Source: Rhipicephalus microplus (taxonomy: Eukaryota; Arthropoda; Arachnida; Ixodida; Ixodidae). Taken from it: a DNA stretch of 64,000 nucleotides. The stretch lies in contig NC_134705.1 in assembly GCF_043290135.1 (NCBI RefSeq), positions 102,635,239-102,699,238 of the forward strand, given 5' to 3'. Shown here piece by piece: positions 54,542-64,000 of the stretch; within the stretch, counting starts at the first letter, position 1; each line of letters begins with the position of its first letter. Both the position numbers and the translations under genes were made by a program. Under the pieces are notes generated by a model that was not told the DNA's origin, made no database searches, and saw only the letters and a program-made list of their open reading frames with translations.

Positions 54542-56258
54542 TTATTTTTGGGCGTGTTCCCTTAATCGGTCATTATTACACCGTTCGGTTTGACCAATGT
54601 TCACTTTTCCGCAGGATAAGGGTATGGAGTACAAAACCCCCATGGAACACTTAACAAAGGCCCTCTCATGTTTATTCTGACAGCCGCGCTTCTTTCTATC
54701 GCACATATTTTGGCACACTCTTCCAATTTTTTCTAGTGCGGAAAACACCATCGGTACGCCGTGCCTGGCCGCGACTTTCTTAAGGTTGTGCGAGACCTTA
54801 TGGATATATGGCACAACTTGTGGCCTAATCCTTAAGGGCTGGGTAGCAGTCATCGCTTCCTGTGTTCCACGTTTAAACTTCTGCAGAAGTGATTCAACAA
54901 CGGCAGTAATGACCGATCGAGGGAACCCAGCAGCCTCTAGTCGGCTCACCTGATTAAGGAAAGTAAGTTTCATGCTGTGTGGGCACGATCTTTTTAGCGC
55001 TGATTCTAAGCAAAGAGACGCAACGCCCCTCTTCACAATCTTTGAGTGGGCAGAATCGTACGGCAACAGCTGCTTCTCAACACGAGGATGATAAGACCAG
55101 CACATATGCTCATCGTTCCACGTGAGGCTTAAGTCTAAAAACTGCAGACAAGCTTCTTGAGGCAATTCGACAGTAAAGGAAAGCCCTCGTCCTAGTCTTA
55201 TAAAAACGTTTAAAATAAAATCAGGGGATGTAAGGTCACCCGGTTTATCTAAAGGAATTAAAAAATTGTCAACGTACCTAAAAACCTTTAAAACCTTCCC
55301 CCCTTTAAAAGCATTGTCCAAATCCCTATTACATCCGCTAAAAAATATCGCAAAGGACCGGGGCGACACAAGAACCAATGCAGATTCCTTGCCGCTGAAG
55401 AAAGAGGTTTTCGTCAAACATAATAAAAGTTGCATTCAGATAAAATTCTAAAAGCGATAAAAAATTGTCTACATTAAAGCCCGCGTCAATGATAAAATTG
55501 ACGTCACGATTCTCTTCTATGCAGGATTTTACAGAGGCTAGAAGCTTGTCATGCGGCACGGAATAATACAGATCTACAACATTCACTGAAAAAGCGTTTC
55601 TTGTGGTAACGCGATACCGCAAAAAGTCGCACACATCACTTGAGCCCTTCGTACGGAAAGGGTCATTCACCTCGAGATTCTTTAGCTTACTCTGAAGAAA
55701 TCTGCTGACGTTAATATGCCAAAACCCTCCTTCACTAACAATAGTGCGAAAAGGTACATCCGGTTTGTGTGTCTTGGCCGACAAAAAAACGTTCAGGTTG
55801 CTCCCTTTGCTGTTCTTTATGTTCTTAGCTAACATTGTAAGCCCAGCATTCTTGCAAAAATCTTCGAACATAGACTTAACGCGAGTCACTCCCAACTTAA
55901 CTGGGCGGAAGTTCTTGATAGCCGCTAAAGCCTTTTCTTTGTAAGCTCCCTCAGGCATGACCACAAAGCAACCTTCTTTGTCGGCTAGCATTAATGTTAA
56001 TTTGTGGTTTTTAAAGAACAACACGATGTTATTCAAGCCTGGAACTTTAGGCCTATCTTGAATATGCGGTGCACATTTCGATAAACAGTTCATACTATCC
56101 TGTAGACATCTGTCCCGGTCTTGGTTGGCCTTCACAGACAAGTCCCTGTTTAGTCCGACAAGTTCATGGGCAGAAATACGAGGCGGGACGGCAAACTTTG
56201 GTCCCTTTCGAAGCCATCTCTCGATTTCTACCGGAATGTATGCGTCCTGTTGCACCAC
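54542..56258 (-). pseudogene. PLE reverse transcriptase-endonuclease, frameshifted
   Basis: The first frame, 55338-56258 (306 codons), includes LRKGPKFAVPPR, GCFVVMPEGAY, AKTHKPDVPFRTIVSEGGFW, VDLYYSVPHDKL and RQGICIGSCVAPVLCDIF. The second frame, 54542-55435 (297 codons), includes the catalytic region FRYVDNFLIPLD (normally YVDD), LQFLDLSLTW, and at the end VLYSIPLSCGK with IGQTERCNNDRLREH, the GIY-YIG core. The two frames overlap by about 100 bp, so one frameshift splits the RT. The changed catalytic residue, plus Asn where the endonuclease usually has Tyr before IGQT, suggest an inactive copy. The N-terminus upstream of 56258 is not clear. Confidence 0.88.
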
Positions 56259-56292
56259 AATGCGCTTCTGTTCTTCCCATCTTTGCTTTTAA

Positions 56293-56590
56293 GGTCTTGT
56301 CAAGATCAACTGTAGCTGTTCGCAATGCACTCAAGGTGACTGGGCGTTAACATAAGCGAAGGAATGATGCAAACAGACATTGCTAATTTTCATTCAAAAG
56401 TGTTACGAATAAGTTAGTGCATCTCCACGAAGTCATTGTCACGTCATGTCGAGATTAACTGTAGCTTCTCGTAATGCACTCAAGGAAACTAAGCGTTCCC
56501 ATAAGCCAATGAAGGACGCATACAGACATTGCAAATGTTTATTAAAAGCCTTGAGAAGAAGTTAGTGCATCTCCACGAAGTCATTGGCGA
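56293..56590 (-). repeat. 149-bp tandem pair upstream of the PLE (pLTR-like)
   Basis: The block CTGTAGCT recurs at 56310 and 56459 (149 bp), with shared CAATGCACTCAAGG, CAGACATTGC and TTAGTGCATCTCCACGAAGT. The two units are diverged. Position next to the PLE start suggests its LTR-like repeats. Confidence 0.65.
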
Positions 56591-59269
56591 CGAGTAGGCA
56601 AAGCAGTACGTCGTAAGATTCATGTCTACGTTGAACTAGCCGACTTGAATAAACAGCGCACATATATTCGGATGGCCGGGTGGTCGGTAGGATGCTTGGA
56701 CGGACGGACGGAGAAATGCATGAATGGATAGACACAAGATCGGTGTGAGAGATCGTGTATTAGGTTGCCGTATACACATAAAGTTGATTGTTTATGTTGT
56801 TTTTGTTTTTGTTGTGCAGGTGTTCAGTTTCAGTTTCGGTTTTGTAGGGCATAATGAACACCGAATAAGTTGGCCCTCAGGAGCTTCGTCCCTAAAAACT
56901 GGCATCGGCAATTGACCTACAGAACACTTTGAATCTATACCCTTGTCTTAGCAGAAATTGAACGCCAGCATTACGCTTGAAATTCAAGTATTCTACCCCA
57001 ACATCACGCCAGATTTCTGAACTGCTGTTTAATTAGACTGTAGCGTTCGTGAAACTATCGTGGTTGCATTTTATAAACTGTACATACGCGCTCCTATCAT
57101 ACAAGTGCGACGTCCTGTTAAGGAAAAACGTTATGAAGTACCATCTTCTGAAGCTCGTTGATCTAAAAGTGTCCGGGGCTACCATCCTCACTGACACAAG
57201 TGCTATCTATCGGTTAACCGCTTCTGCTGTAGCCCATACCCATGTTTTTTTTGGCATTTTTACGCAACGGTATACATGCGACTGTTTATTATACGTATAT
57301 GCATACATTTGTGCATGTATTCAGCGTCATTTCGTAACGTCTGGACAAACAAAAAATACAACACATTCACCTTCCCCACGCATGCTTCGCGTACTAATAA
57401 TTCCCAAGGTACGCTTATCTACCAAATTTTCTTTCCTCTGAGTTGGTGGACCTAACCTTCCACGCCCACCTCCGGAAGGTTTTTTTAATGTTCATTTTTG
57501 TGCAATGATTCTCCAAAATCGGAGCCATTATCTTTCTGCACCGCAACCTATTTTGCACTGCCAGTGGGACTGCCTGTCATATACAAAGAAGGAATGTCAT
57601 CTGACAAGGTCACCATGCGATTTAAAAAAAGACACGACAAATTTAGGTGATCCTGAACGTTATAAAGACCAAACATGGTAACGTCATCACATGATTTTCG
57701 CGTCAGTCATTTTGTCATCGATGTCGAGGCACACCGACGCTGAGCCGCTGTCACGTTTCGCGTTTGGCATGTCATCTGACTTTCATCCTAATGACTAAAT
57801 AATAAAAATTTCTTAGTCATGTAGAAGCACGTCCCTGAAAGTATCGCGGGTTTTGCTTCATAAAAACCAGAACTCCTTGTTTTATTCGCTAAAAAATGTA
57901 ACTTAGCATTTTTTGTGCCACGCTTTTTTGTCCGAGAGCCTATAGCCGAAAATGAAAGGCGCAACACGACCAGAAACTACTTGTTCTGTAGGTGTTATTA
58001 ATTAGCAGATTCAGAGCACTTCGGTAATACATTCTTCTGCTCCATGCGGATCAAGTCTATTCCATCGGTGGATTGAGAGTGCTCCCAGTGTGTTCCCTTG
58101 GCTGTTCTGGAGCTGCTCTGCCGTGAGATGCGCTCACGGAGCAACTTTTTCTACTCCGCGATAATGGGTGGATGCAACTGGAAGTAGCAAGCGCGCCAAG
58201 CCTTGAAACTTTGCGAACTTCGCGCGTGCCAACGGACGCTGGTCGGTCGCGTCAGCCGTGCCTGACGATGGAGCTCAGGGCTTGCTAGCGTAGCTTTGCT
58301 GTGCCCTGCGTGCCCGCTAAAGCAAGAAAAGAGGCGCGCGCATCGCGTTCCACTTTGACCCTGCCCATTGCTCCAGAGGGTGTTCCATTGGTAGAGTCCT
58401 TATTGTTGCCTTCGGGCAGAGTGGACTGCTCCGGCGTAGAATTCGTGGGTCACTGCAAATCCGCCAATTTATGACGCTGTAAGTGTCCTTAGAACTGCAG
58501 TGGTGCTGTGTGATGTTATTTGCTCGTCGGGACAATGAAATTAGGTTTTATGACGATGCGGGTTCAAAGCGGTTCTCCACTATACTATTACAGCATAGGA
58601 GGTTGCACTTGAAAGTTTCAAAGCAGAACCAGAATAATGCAATGCTTCTTGCGCTCAAAAAACTGCCACCTGATATACATGTAGAGCCAGTAGTGGCCCG
58701 TATAGGTGCAGCTGTGCCTGCAAGGTGGTTCTGCTTGTGTCGCTCCCGTTCGTGTTCAGCATTTTCTTTCTTTTGGTGGTTATTACTGCGTTTTGTAAGT
58801 GACCGATTGTTCTGTACCTTTACTTCTTTGTATGAAATATTTAGTCGACGTATCTGCTTCATCTTTTCCAAATTGTGAACCGATGCCCACCGCATACTTA
58901 GTATGCTCTTTTCATGATCGCAAGAAGCAACAGTAACATAGCGTGAGCATTGATATTGTCAATGACGTATGTTGCACAAAGCTAAAGTATGGATAATTAG
59001 AAGGTGCCACCGACAAGAATGTCTTCTTATTGCAAGTCTGGCTAGGCCCTATGAGGGGCTGTTACACTATGCACAACTACATGTTGAGCTATGTACAAGT
59101 GTCAACTACTTTCTATCAACTAACCCTTACTCTGGCCTTCTCTAATAGGGGCTTAAAAGGTTTCATGCAGCATGAATACGACATGGTGGTTTCAGGAGCA
59201 GAGGGACCGCAGAACCGATACATCTTCGATTTATTTTTTACATAACGATAATCTACAGAAATATACAAA
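56591..59269. other. No recognisable gene
   Basis: Several ORFs (57049-57441, 58483-58878) have no recognisable domain. A short perfect hairpin (CCGTGAG-ATGCG-CTCACGG) lies near 58121-58139. The right part (about 58500-59269) may contain the 3' LTR of the neighbouring BEL/Pao element, but no second LTR is available for comparison. Confidence 0.35.
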
Positions 59270-59339
59270 GCGTGTTCCTGGCCACGTCTTCTTCTTTGCC
59301 CCTCAGCTCCACCTTTAATCGGTTTTATACATCTTTTCC

Positions 59340-61800
59340 CCGACCGGCTTCAACCAAAGCCACCTTCCAGCGAATACAAGAGCTGAATTGGCCTCTTAAC
59401 CAATTGTTCTTCAGGTGTCTGAAGCGAGCACGTTGTCACTTGTTCATTCTTGTATGGGAAATTCTTTTAGACCTTGAAGAGTTTCCGCTGTGTTTTTTCA
59501 CTTTTCTCCTAGCAGAAGTATAGATGCTCTGAGCTTCTGTCTTTCTGCTGGCACACTTAACCCCGCCGTGGTGGTCTAGTGGCTAAGGTACTCGGCTCCT
59601 GACCTGCAGGTCGCGGTTTCGAATCCCGGCTGCAGCGGCTGCTTTTCCGTTGGAGGCGGAAATGTTGTAGGCCCGTGTGCTCAGATTTGGGTGCACGTTA
59701 AAGAACCCCAGGTGCTCGACATTTCTGGAGCCCTCTAATACGGTGTCTCTCATAATCAAATGGTGGTTTTGGACGTTAAACCACTCATATCAATCATGCT
59801 GGCACACTTGAGCTCCCTCAAGTACTCCCTTTTCTATCTGGGCCACCTAGTCATCATTGCCTGTTTTGTAGCACCCAAGTGATTTAGAAAACTGTTTGTC
59901 CAAGTATGTTGTCTTTTTCTTGTTATTTGCTTGCCCTCCTACCACGAAATTTGCCTGTGTAATGAGTTGGGGCTTGTTTGGAGCATCAATTGCATTTGTA
60001 AGTGAATGAGCGGTTGTTAATTACTCATTCTGCTATAACAACCACAGTCCTTAGTTCATCTTCATCTAAATGTCGTAATCCGATAGTTTTTGCCATGGAC
60101 GTCTTAAAGCTTGCGATAAGTCTTTCACAAAATCCTCGCCATCATGGAGCTAACTCGGCAAGAAACTTCCATTTTATTTTCACGTTAACGGTTTACTGTT
60201 GCATCCTGCATCCTTTCATCTGCCACCTTTAACATGTTATGTATATCTTTCTCTAATTTCTTCAGCGCTCTTGCGTTGTTCTTGTGAATCGTTGTACACA
60301 TTCTTCTTTTAGATACCAATCTTCGGAGTGCTTAAATAAACGCTTTTTTGACATCCTCTTGACCAACTCCTTTTTTACTGTTGTGGGTACTGCACACCTA
60401 TATATCACATTGTAGAACTTTGTAGTTTTGCGGCCTTTGACCTTTCGATCACTTAGTGGTCCACGAAAGCCAAAACCACCTATGTCAAATGGCGTCGTTT
60501 TCGTTATTCTGTAAGCCAGTAGTGGTGAAGTTTCATGGGTGATTGGTCCAGAACCAAACCTCCAACATGTGATCCATTTCTTCATAACCAATTTCACCAC
60601 CTCTAGGCCATGAACAATCCAATACCTCGTTCTCAAATCTGTCGATGTTGCCGCAGCGCGACCATGCATGGTCACTTGCCGCATATTGATAACAAAGAGT
60701 TCTTACAAGTGACTTTTTCTTGGCGAAACAATAGGATGCTTCTCATCAAAGCTTAAGCATATCCACTGAAACCCGCTTTTCAATCCTAGGACATATTGAT
60801 TGTCATCTAAGGCGTTCGTGGAGTAAATGTTCATGTTGTTATATGTTCGTGTCACTGCATTTTGTGACGTCTGCTGGTCCTGTTTTATCAGCACAAACTA
60901 TGCCTTGTTAAATTCTTAACCTATGACATAACCTGCCTCTCGTTCTCTTCTTGGATTTTCAACGTATCACTTCACTCATACTGTTAATGCATAACGCTTT
61001 CTTGTACGATTGAAACCTGTCTACATTTTTTCATGCCACGTTGCGGCATTTAAGCTTGGCACGGTCTTCTCGTCATAATTGTTGTCAAGATTGTCCGTTT
61101 TAGCTTGATATCAATTTCACGTGTTCGGTTTTTTGTTCTTGATCGTCGTGGAGCCTTTCTACCATAATTTACTGTTCAGCAAGCGCTTCGTATTCATGCC
61201 TTTTTTCACTGGATTCGCAGGACTTTCATCAATTTTAACATGGCCGCTATGATTCTCGTAGTACTTGCTCTTGATTTCTGCTGCCTGGCTGTCAACAAAC
61301 GGATCTTTCGACTCGTTTTACTTTATCCAGCATGATACAATTCGAGAATCAATCCAATATTTCATGCTGCTTAGGGTCTGATAAAATTCTCGTCTATATG
61401 ACTGGCTAATTTGAGTGATATTGTGGCGTCTAACAACTCTAATTTTGCTTGGGCAATCGTCTTTATTTGAGCAACTCTGCCTTTATCATTGATTAAGCTG
61501 ATTGCATTGCTTCCATCGTGGTGTTGCAAAGAATGATATTCCTCCATAGGCCATTGATCTTACAACAGAGAAGGCGTGTAGAGTCGACGATTTCATTTTA
61601 GCTTGCCAGTTGTCTTAGCATCTGATAATGATGAAGTCATCCGAAGACTTAAACTTCTCTGTGCAGTCCTTCCGAGCTGAACGGTCCTGTCTTCGTAAAG
61701 ATTCATCCCATATCAGTGTCGGCATCAAAATTTTCTGCAGCAATATTTTTGCTCTAATTGAAAATGTTTCAAAAACCTAAAGGGTCGTATAGCTTAATCG
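59340..61800 (-). pseudogene. pol: BEL/Pao pol pseudogene
   Basis: Pieces on the minus strand are LYDPLGFL near 61760, an RNase H stretch with WIDSRIVSCWIK and DESPANPVKKG near 61150-61400, and the integrase start MHGRAAATSTDLRTRYWIVH near 60610-60670. The core follows (PFDIGGFGFRGPLSDR near 60470; VIYRCAV near 60400). Late integrase is WKFLAELAP..RGFCERLIASFK near 60100-60170 and VINNRSFTY near 60010. RPIQLLYSLEGG ends it near 59340-59380. Frameshifts and stops are frequent. Only 60262-60684 remains open for long. Confidence 0.8.
59559..59796 (+). repeat. Ruka SINE with perfect 13-bp target-site duplication
   Basis: This plus-strand Ruka has a well-preserved head (GCCGTGGTGGTCTAGTGGCT; B box GGTTTCGAATCCC), the body GTGCACGTTAAAGAACCCCA and a tail near ATATCAATCA. 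TGCTGGCACACTT at 59546-59558 is repeated exactly at 59797-59809. It interrupts the BEL/Pao late-integrase coding sequence. Confidence 0.96.
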
Positions 61801-61884
61801 TAGCTTAAAGACCCTGTCGTTTTGAGAGTTGCCGCATATTCATGTCCTTTCACCATGTAGTGTCGGCAAAGCACAACACAGTTT

Positions 61885-62931
61885 CATTTTATTTTTGACA
61901 TAGTTACATGACATGAAATATGTCCACGAGCCAAGGCAAAAGGAGACTCGTATGTCTCCTGACGAGGCCTTCACCCCGGACTTACACCTCGGACAGCCAG
62001 GAGCAAAATCAGAAAATAAGTACAATGCTCATTGCACAACTTATATAAACAAAAAACGAACTGTAAAAAAACACATTAGGACAAAAGTTATACAAAGTTT
62101 ACATCGTTCAGGTTTAACAGTTTTATAAAGTTACATAAATATACAAAATTACATATTTTCGTGTTCATACAAAATAATTGTAATTTTAGGGATGCAGGAA
62201 AAGTAGCTTTACTTGTTTTTTTTTAAAACGAGACATACTTGAGTTCTGATGAGCCAATTCGATTTGGGATGGGTATGCATTCAGCAATGAAATAATTTGA
62301 TAATCTATAGTTTTAGTACCATAATTAGTTTTTGGTCTTGATCCCGTCTATGAAACAGTCCGAAGGTCATATGCCACTTGTCTACTTAGATATTTTCTTG
62401 AGAACATGGTGCAATCACGTTTGAATTCGCGGAAAATCTTTGCTGCCAAAGAAAGTTGATATAACTCTGAGATTAGTAGTACGTTCAGACTTTTATACAG
62501 AGAGTCAGTTGATGGGGGAAGATGGGAAGAAATCATTTTTAGGCTCCTTTTTTGTATAGAGGAAACACCTTCAGCATCCGTCTTGTTGCACGTACCCCAG
62601 ACTAGGTGACAATATGTTAAGTAAGAATGAATAAAAGCGAAGTACAATTGTTTTTTAACACGCAGCGGCAATAAATATTTTGGCCTGAATAACATAGCAA
62701 AAGATCTGGATAGCTCAGCAAGAACATACTTTATGTGCTCAGACCAGCTGAGGTCAAACCTAAAAACAACACCCAAGAAGCGGCAAGATTTGACGGGCGT
62801 TATTATATTGTTATTGATACTCAATTCTACGTTATGAAGAAGTGATTTATTTTTTGGGCGAAATATTACGTACTGTGTTTTCTTTACGTTTAAGCTTAAC
62901 GTTACATTTGAGCTTAACGTTACAATTAAGC
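61885..62931 (-). mobile_element. L2-like LINE, 5'-truncated
   Basis: The minus strand carries the end of ORF2 and a 3' UTR containing GGCCTCGTCAGGAGACAT, ending near AAAATAAAATGAAAC. The 5' truncation point abuts the duplicated block at 62932. Confidence 0.8.
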
Positions 62932-62938
62932 TTCCCAC
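62348..62938 (-). pseudogene. L2-like LINE ORF2, C-terminal part
   Basis: The 196-codon frame shows LNVKKTQYVIFRPKNK, the post-RT block KSCRFLGVVFRFDLSWSEHI, YFAFIHSYLTYCHLVWG and a normal C-terminus. It is open to the truncation point, so the surviving part is undamaged, but the RT core and endonuclease are missing. It differs from the intact LINE at 24030-29046. Confidence 0.85.
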
Positions 62939-64000
62939 GTTAGTCCGTATGCGTCATCTTCAAATGAATTCAGCCGCGTCAGTCATGAAAGACTTACCTT
63001 CTGTAGAGACCGCTCGACATTTTACGCTGGCTGACTTTAGCGCTGCATGGATATGAACTGACGATGGCTGTGGCGCATAAAAACAGAAATATGTCCCTAC
63101 CTAGCAGGTGTTCTATTTGCGTGCAAGAAGAAAAAAAATTGTTAAGGTACAGTTGCCTAATGTTGAAAAAGTAAAGAATGAAATAGAATTGGTGGCCAGT
63201 TACGCACATAAAATGCTTCGTTTGGGTGTTTTTCTCCGATAGGAGAGAGGCTCGTATTTTTTTCTGAAATAAATGATCTAAGTGTCACGTCCTGTACAGG
63301 GTAAGGCCCGCAGAGTCGACCCACGTGCTGTTTGACTGCGTAACGTTCCTAAATACACGCACAAATAGTCTCGCTTGGTAGATCACTAACTAAAGTTGGT
63401 AAAGTATTTATCTTTAAGAAATTAAATGTTAGCTTCATTTATTAGTTTTATCGCCGTCACACTACTCCAAAAGCTGTAGATCTAAAAAAATTCGGCAGAT
63501 CTCACGTACCTAGCAGTCGTCGTTGTTATGCGAAACATGCGGAAAGAGAGAGAGAGAGAGAGAAGATGTTATTCACAGGATCCTGTGTGGGATAGGTGCC
63601 GGCCTTGCAGGGCGTGGTCTACCTTTCTAATGTACTAGTCTATTTAGTCTTAGAAACTCTGGTCCAACTACACGAGGATTCATCCTGACCTGGCAGAGAA
63701 TACTTGGGTTCCCGCGCCCCGCGCTTATCGGTCACGAACTCCCGTTCTCCTCTGCCTGACCAGGGCCCCCTCGAGCCGCTGGATTGCCCATTTCCGAAAT
63801 TGGCAGTCCTCCGAGCGAATCCACCACTTCATCTGCACTGGAAGCTCTTGGCGGGCAGAGCTGTCGTTGGCACCAGTTACTCCCCCATGAGATTCCGCAG
63901 CCCTGCTGCACACATCACCATCGGCACCGTCGCACAAACCGCCGCCTAGTATCGCTGCACTGTCACACCTCACCATGTGTCCTTGTGTTGCCAGTTCTTG
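62932..64000. repeat. Duplicated block, copy 2 (runs off the window)
   Basis: It matches 16019-17086 in the same orientation with about one net base of length difference. It includes the same LINE insertion. Its left edge coincides with the truncated L2-like LINE. Confidence 0.9.
63544..64000 (-). mobile_element. I-clade LINE 3' end (second copy, partial)
   Basis: The GA run at 63546-63563 and the following sequence match 16628 onward. The minus-strand frame 63725-63976 reads the same C-terminal extension (GHMVRCDSAAILGGGLCDGA). The rest lies beyond the window. Confidence 0.88.

Larger units (their letters stand above)
54542..56590 (-). mobile_element. Penelope-like element (PLE) with GIY-YIG endonuclease
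   Basis: The minus strand encodes a Penelope-type RT followed by a GIY-YIG endonuclease, the defining PLE arrangement. A 149-bp tandem pair lies just upstream of the coding part, matching the LTR-like repeats (pLTRs) many PLEs carry. The coding part is in two overlapping frames. Confidence 0.88.
59330..61835 (-). mobile_element. BEL/Pao retrotransposon remnant (RT end, RNase H, integrase)
   Basis: The minus strand reads, in order, the BEL/Pao RT end (LYDPLGFL), RNase H pieces, the integrase finger and core, and the late-integrase domain. All are degraded. It is cut on the right near an inserted L2-like LINE. A Ruka SINE splits the late-integrase part. Confidence 0.8.

Noticed and set aside
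58121..58139. Rho-independent-type terminator hairpin
   Set aside because: A 7-bp stem without a T run, and such terminators are not expected in an arthropod nuclear genome.
3250..61835. The two BEL/Pao remnants as ends of one huge interrupted element
   Set aside because: On the minus strand gag should lie at higher coordinates than integrase, but here it lies lower, so the order is wrong for one element.

Overview
The window looks like arthropod nuclear DNA, most probably from a metastriate (hard) tick. The main evidence is five copies of the tRNA-derived SINE known as Ruka (first described from Rhipicephalus appendiculatus), plus a degraded relative. The LINE, Gypsy, BEL/Pao and Penelope lineages present also fit a tick. 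There is no bacterial operon structure, no rRNA, no CRISPR array and no functional tRNA gene. By summing the spans listed here, roughly two thirds of the window is recognisable transposable-element sequence.

Layout. 1-3178: 3' part of a Gypsy element (pol plus LTR). 3190-5110: minus-strand BEL/Pao gag-protease remnant. 5111-13600: gene-poor DNA with two SINEs, a Gypsy integrase scrap, a hAT-type MITE and one weak signal-peptide-like ORF. 13636-15360: a 146-bp tandem duplication, a second SINE family and a dispersed repeat with ~93-bp internal tandem units. 16019-18140: a repeat block with an I-clade LINE 3' end, repeated at 62932-64000. 18508-18975: a third SINE-like unit. 19224-19401: the one convincing host exon, encoding a prokineticin/astakine/ixodegrin-like cysteine-rich domain with an RGD motif and a strong splice donor. 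21040-22772: decayed LINE. 24030-29046: an apparently intact two-ORF LINE with tandem 5' monomers. 30283-30455: a long foldback palindrome.

33480-49080 is one nested structure. A minus-strand Tx1/L1-group LINE is split by a Ruka SINE. That SINE is split by Gypsy A, which is split by related Gypsy B. Target-site duplications support the SINE and both Gypsy steps. A second Ruka, a tRNA-like SINE scrap and a 5'-truncated LINE also lie inside the Tx1 element. 49080-53812: decayed I-clade LINE on the plus strand. 54542-56590: Penelope-like element with a GIY-YIG endonuclease and an upstream 149-bp tandem pair. 59330-61835: BEL/Pao RNase H-integrase remnant carrying a Ruka. 61885-62931: 5'-truncated L2-like LINE abutting the second copy of the repeat block.

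Only the LINE at 24030-29046 appears able to encode full-length proteins. Nearly every other element is broken by stops, frameshifts, truncation or later insertions. The prokineticin-like exon is the best candidate for a functional host gene.
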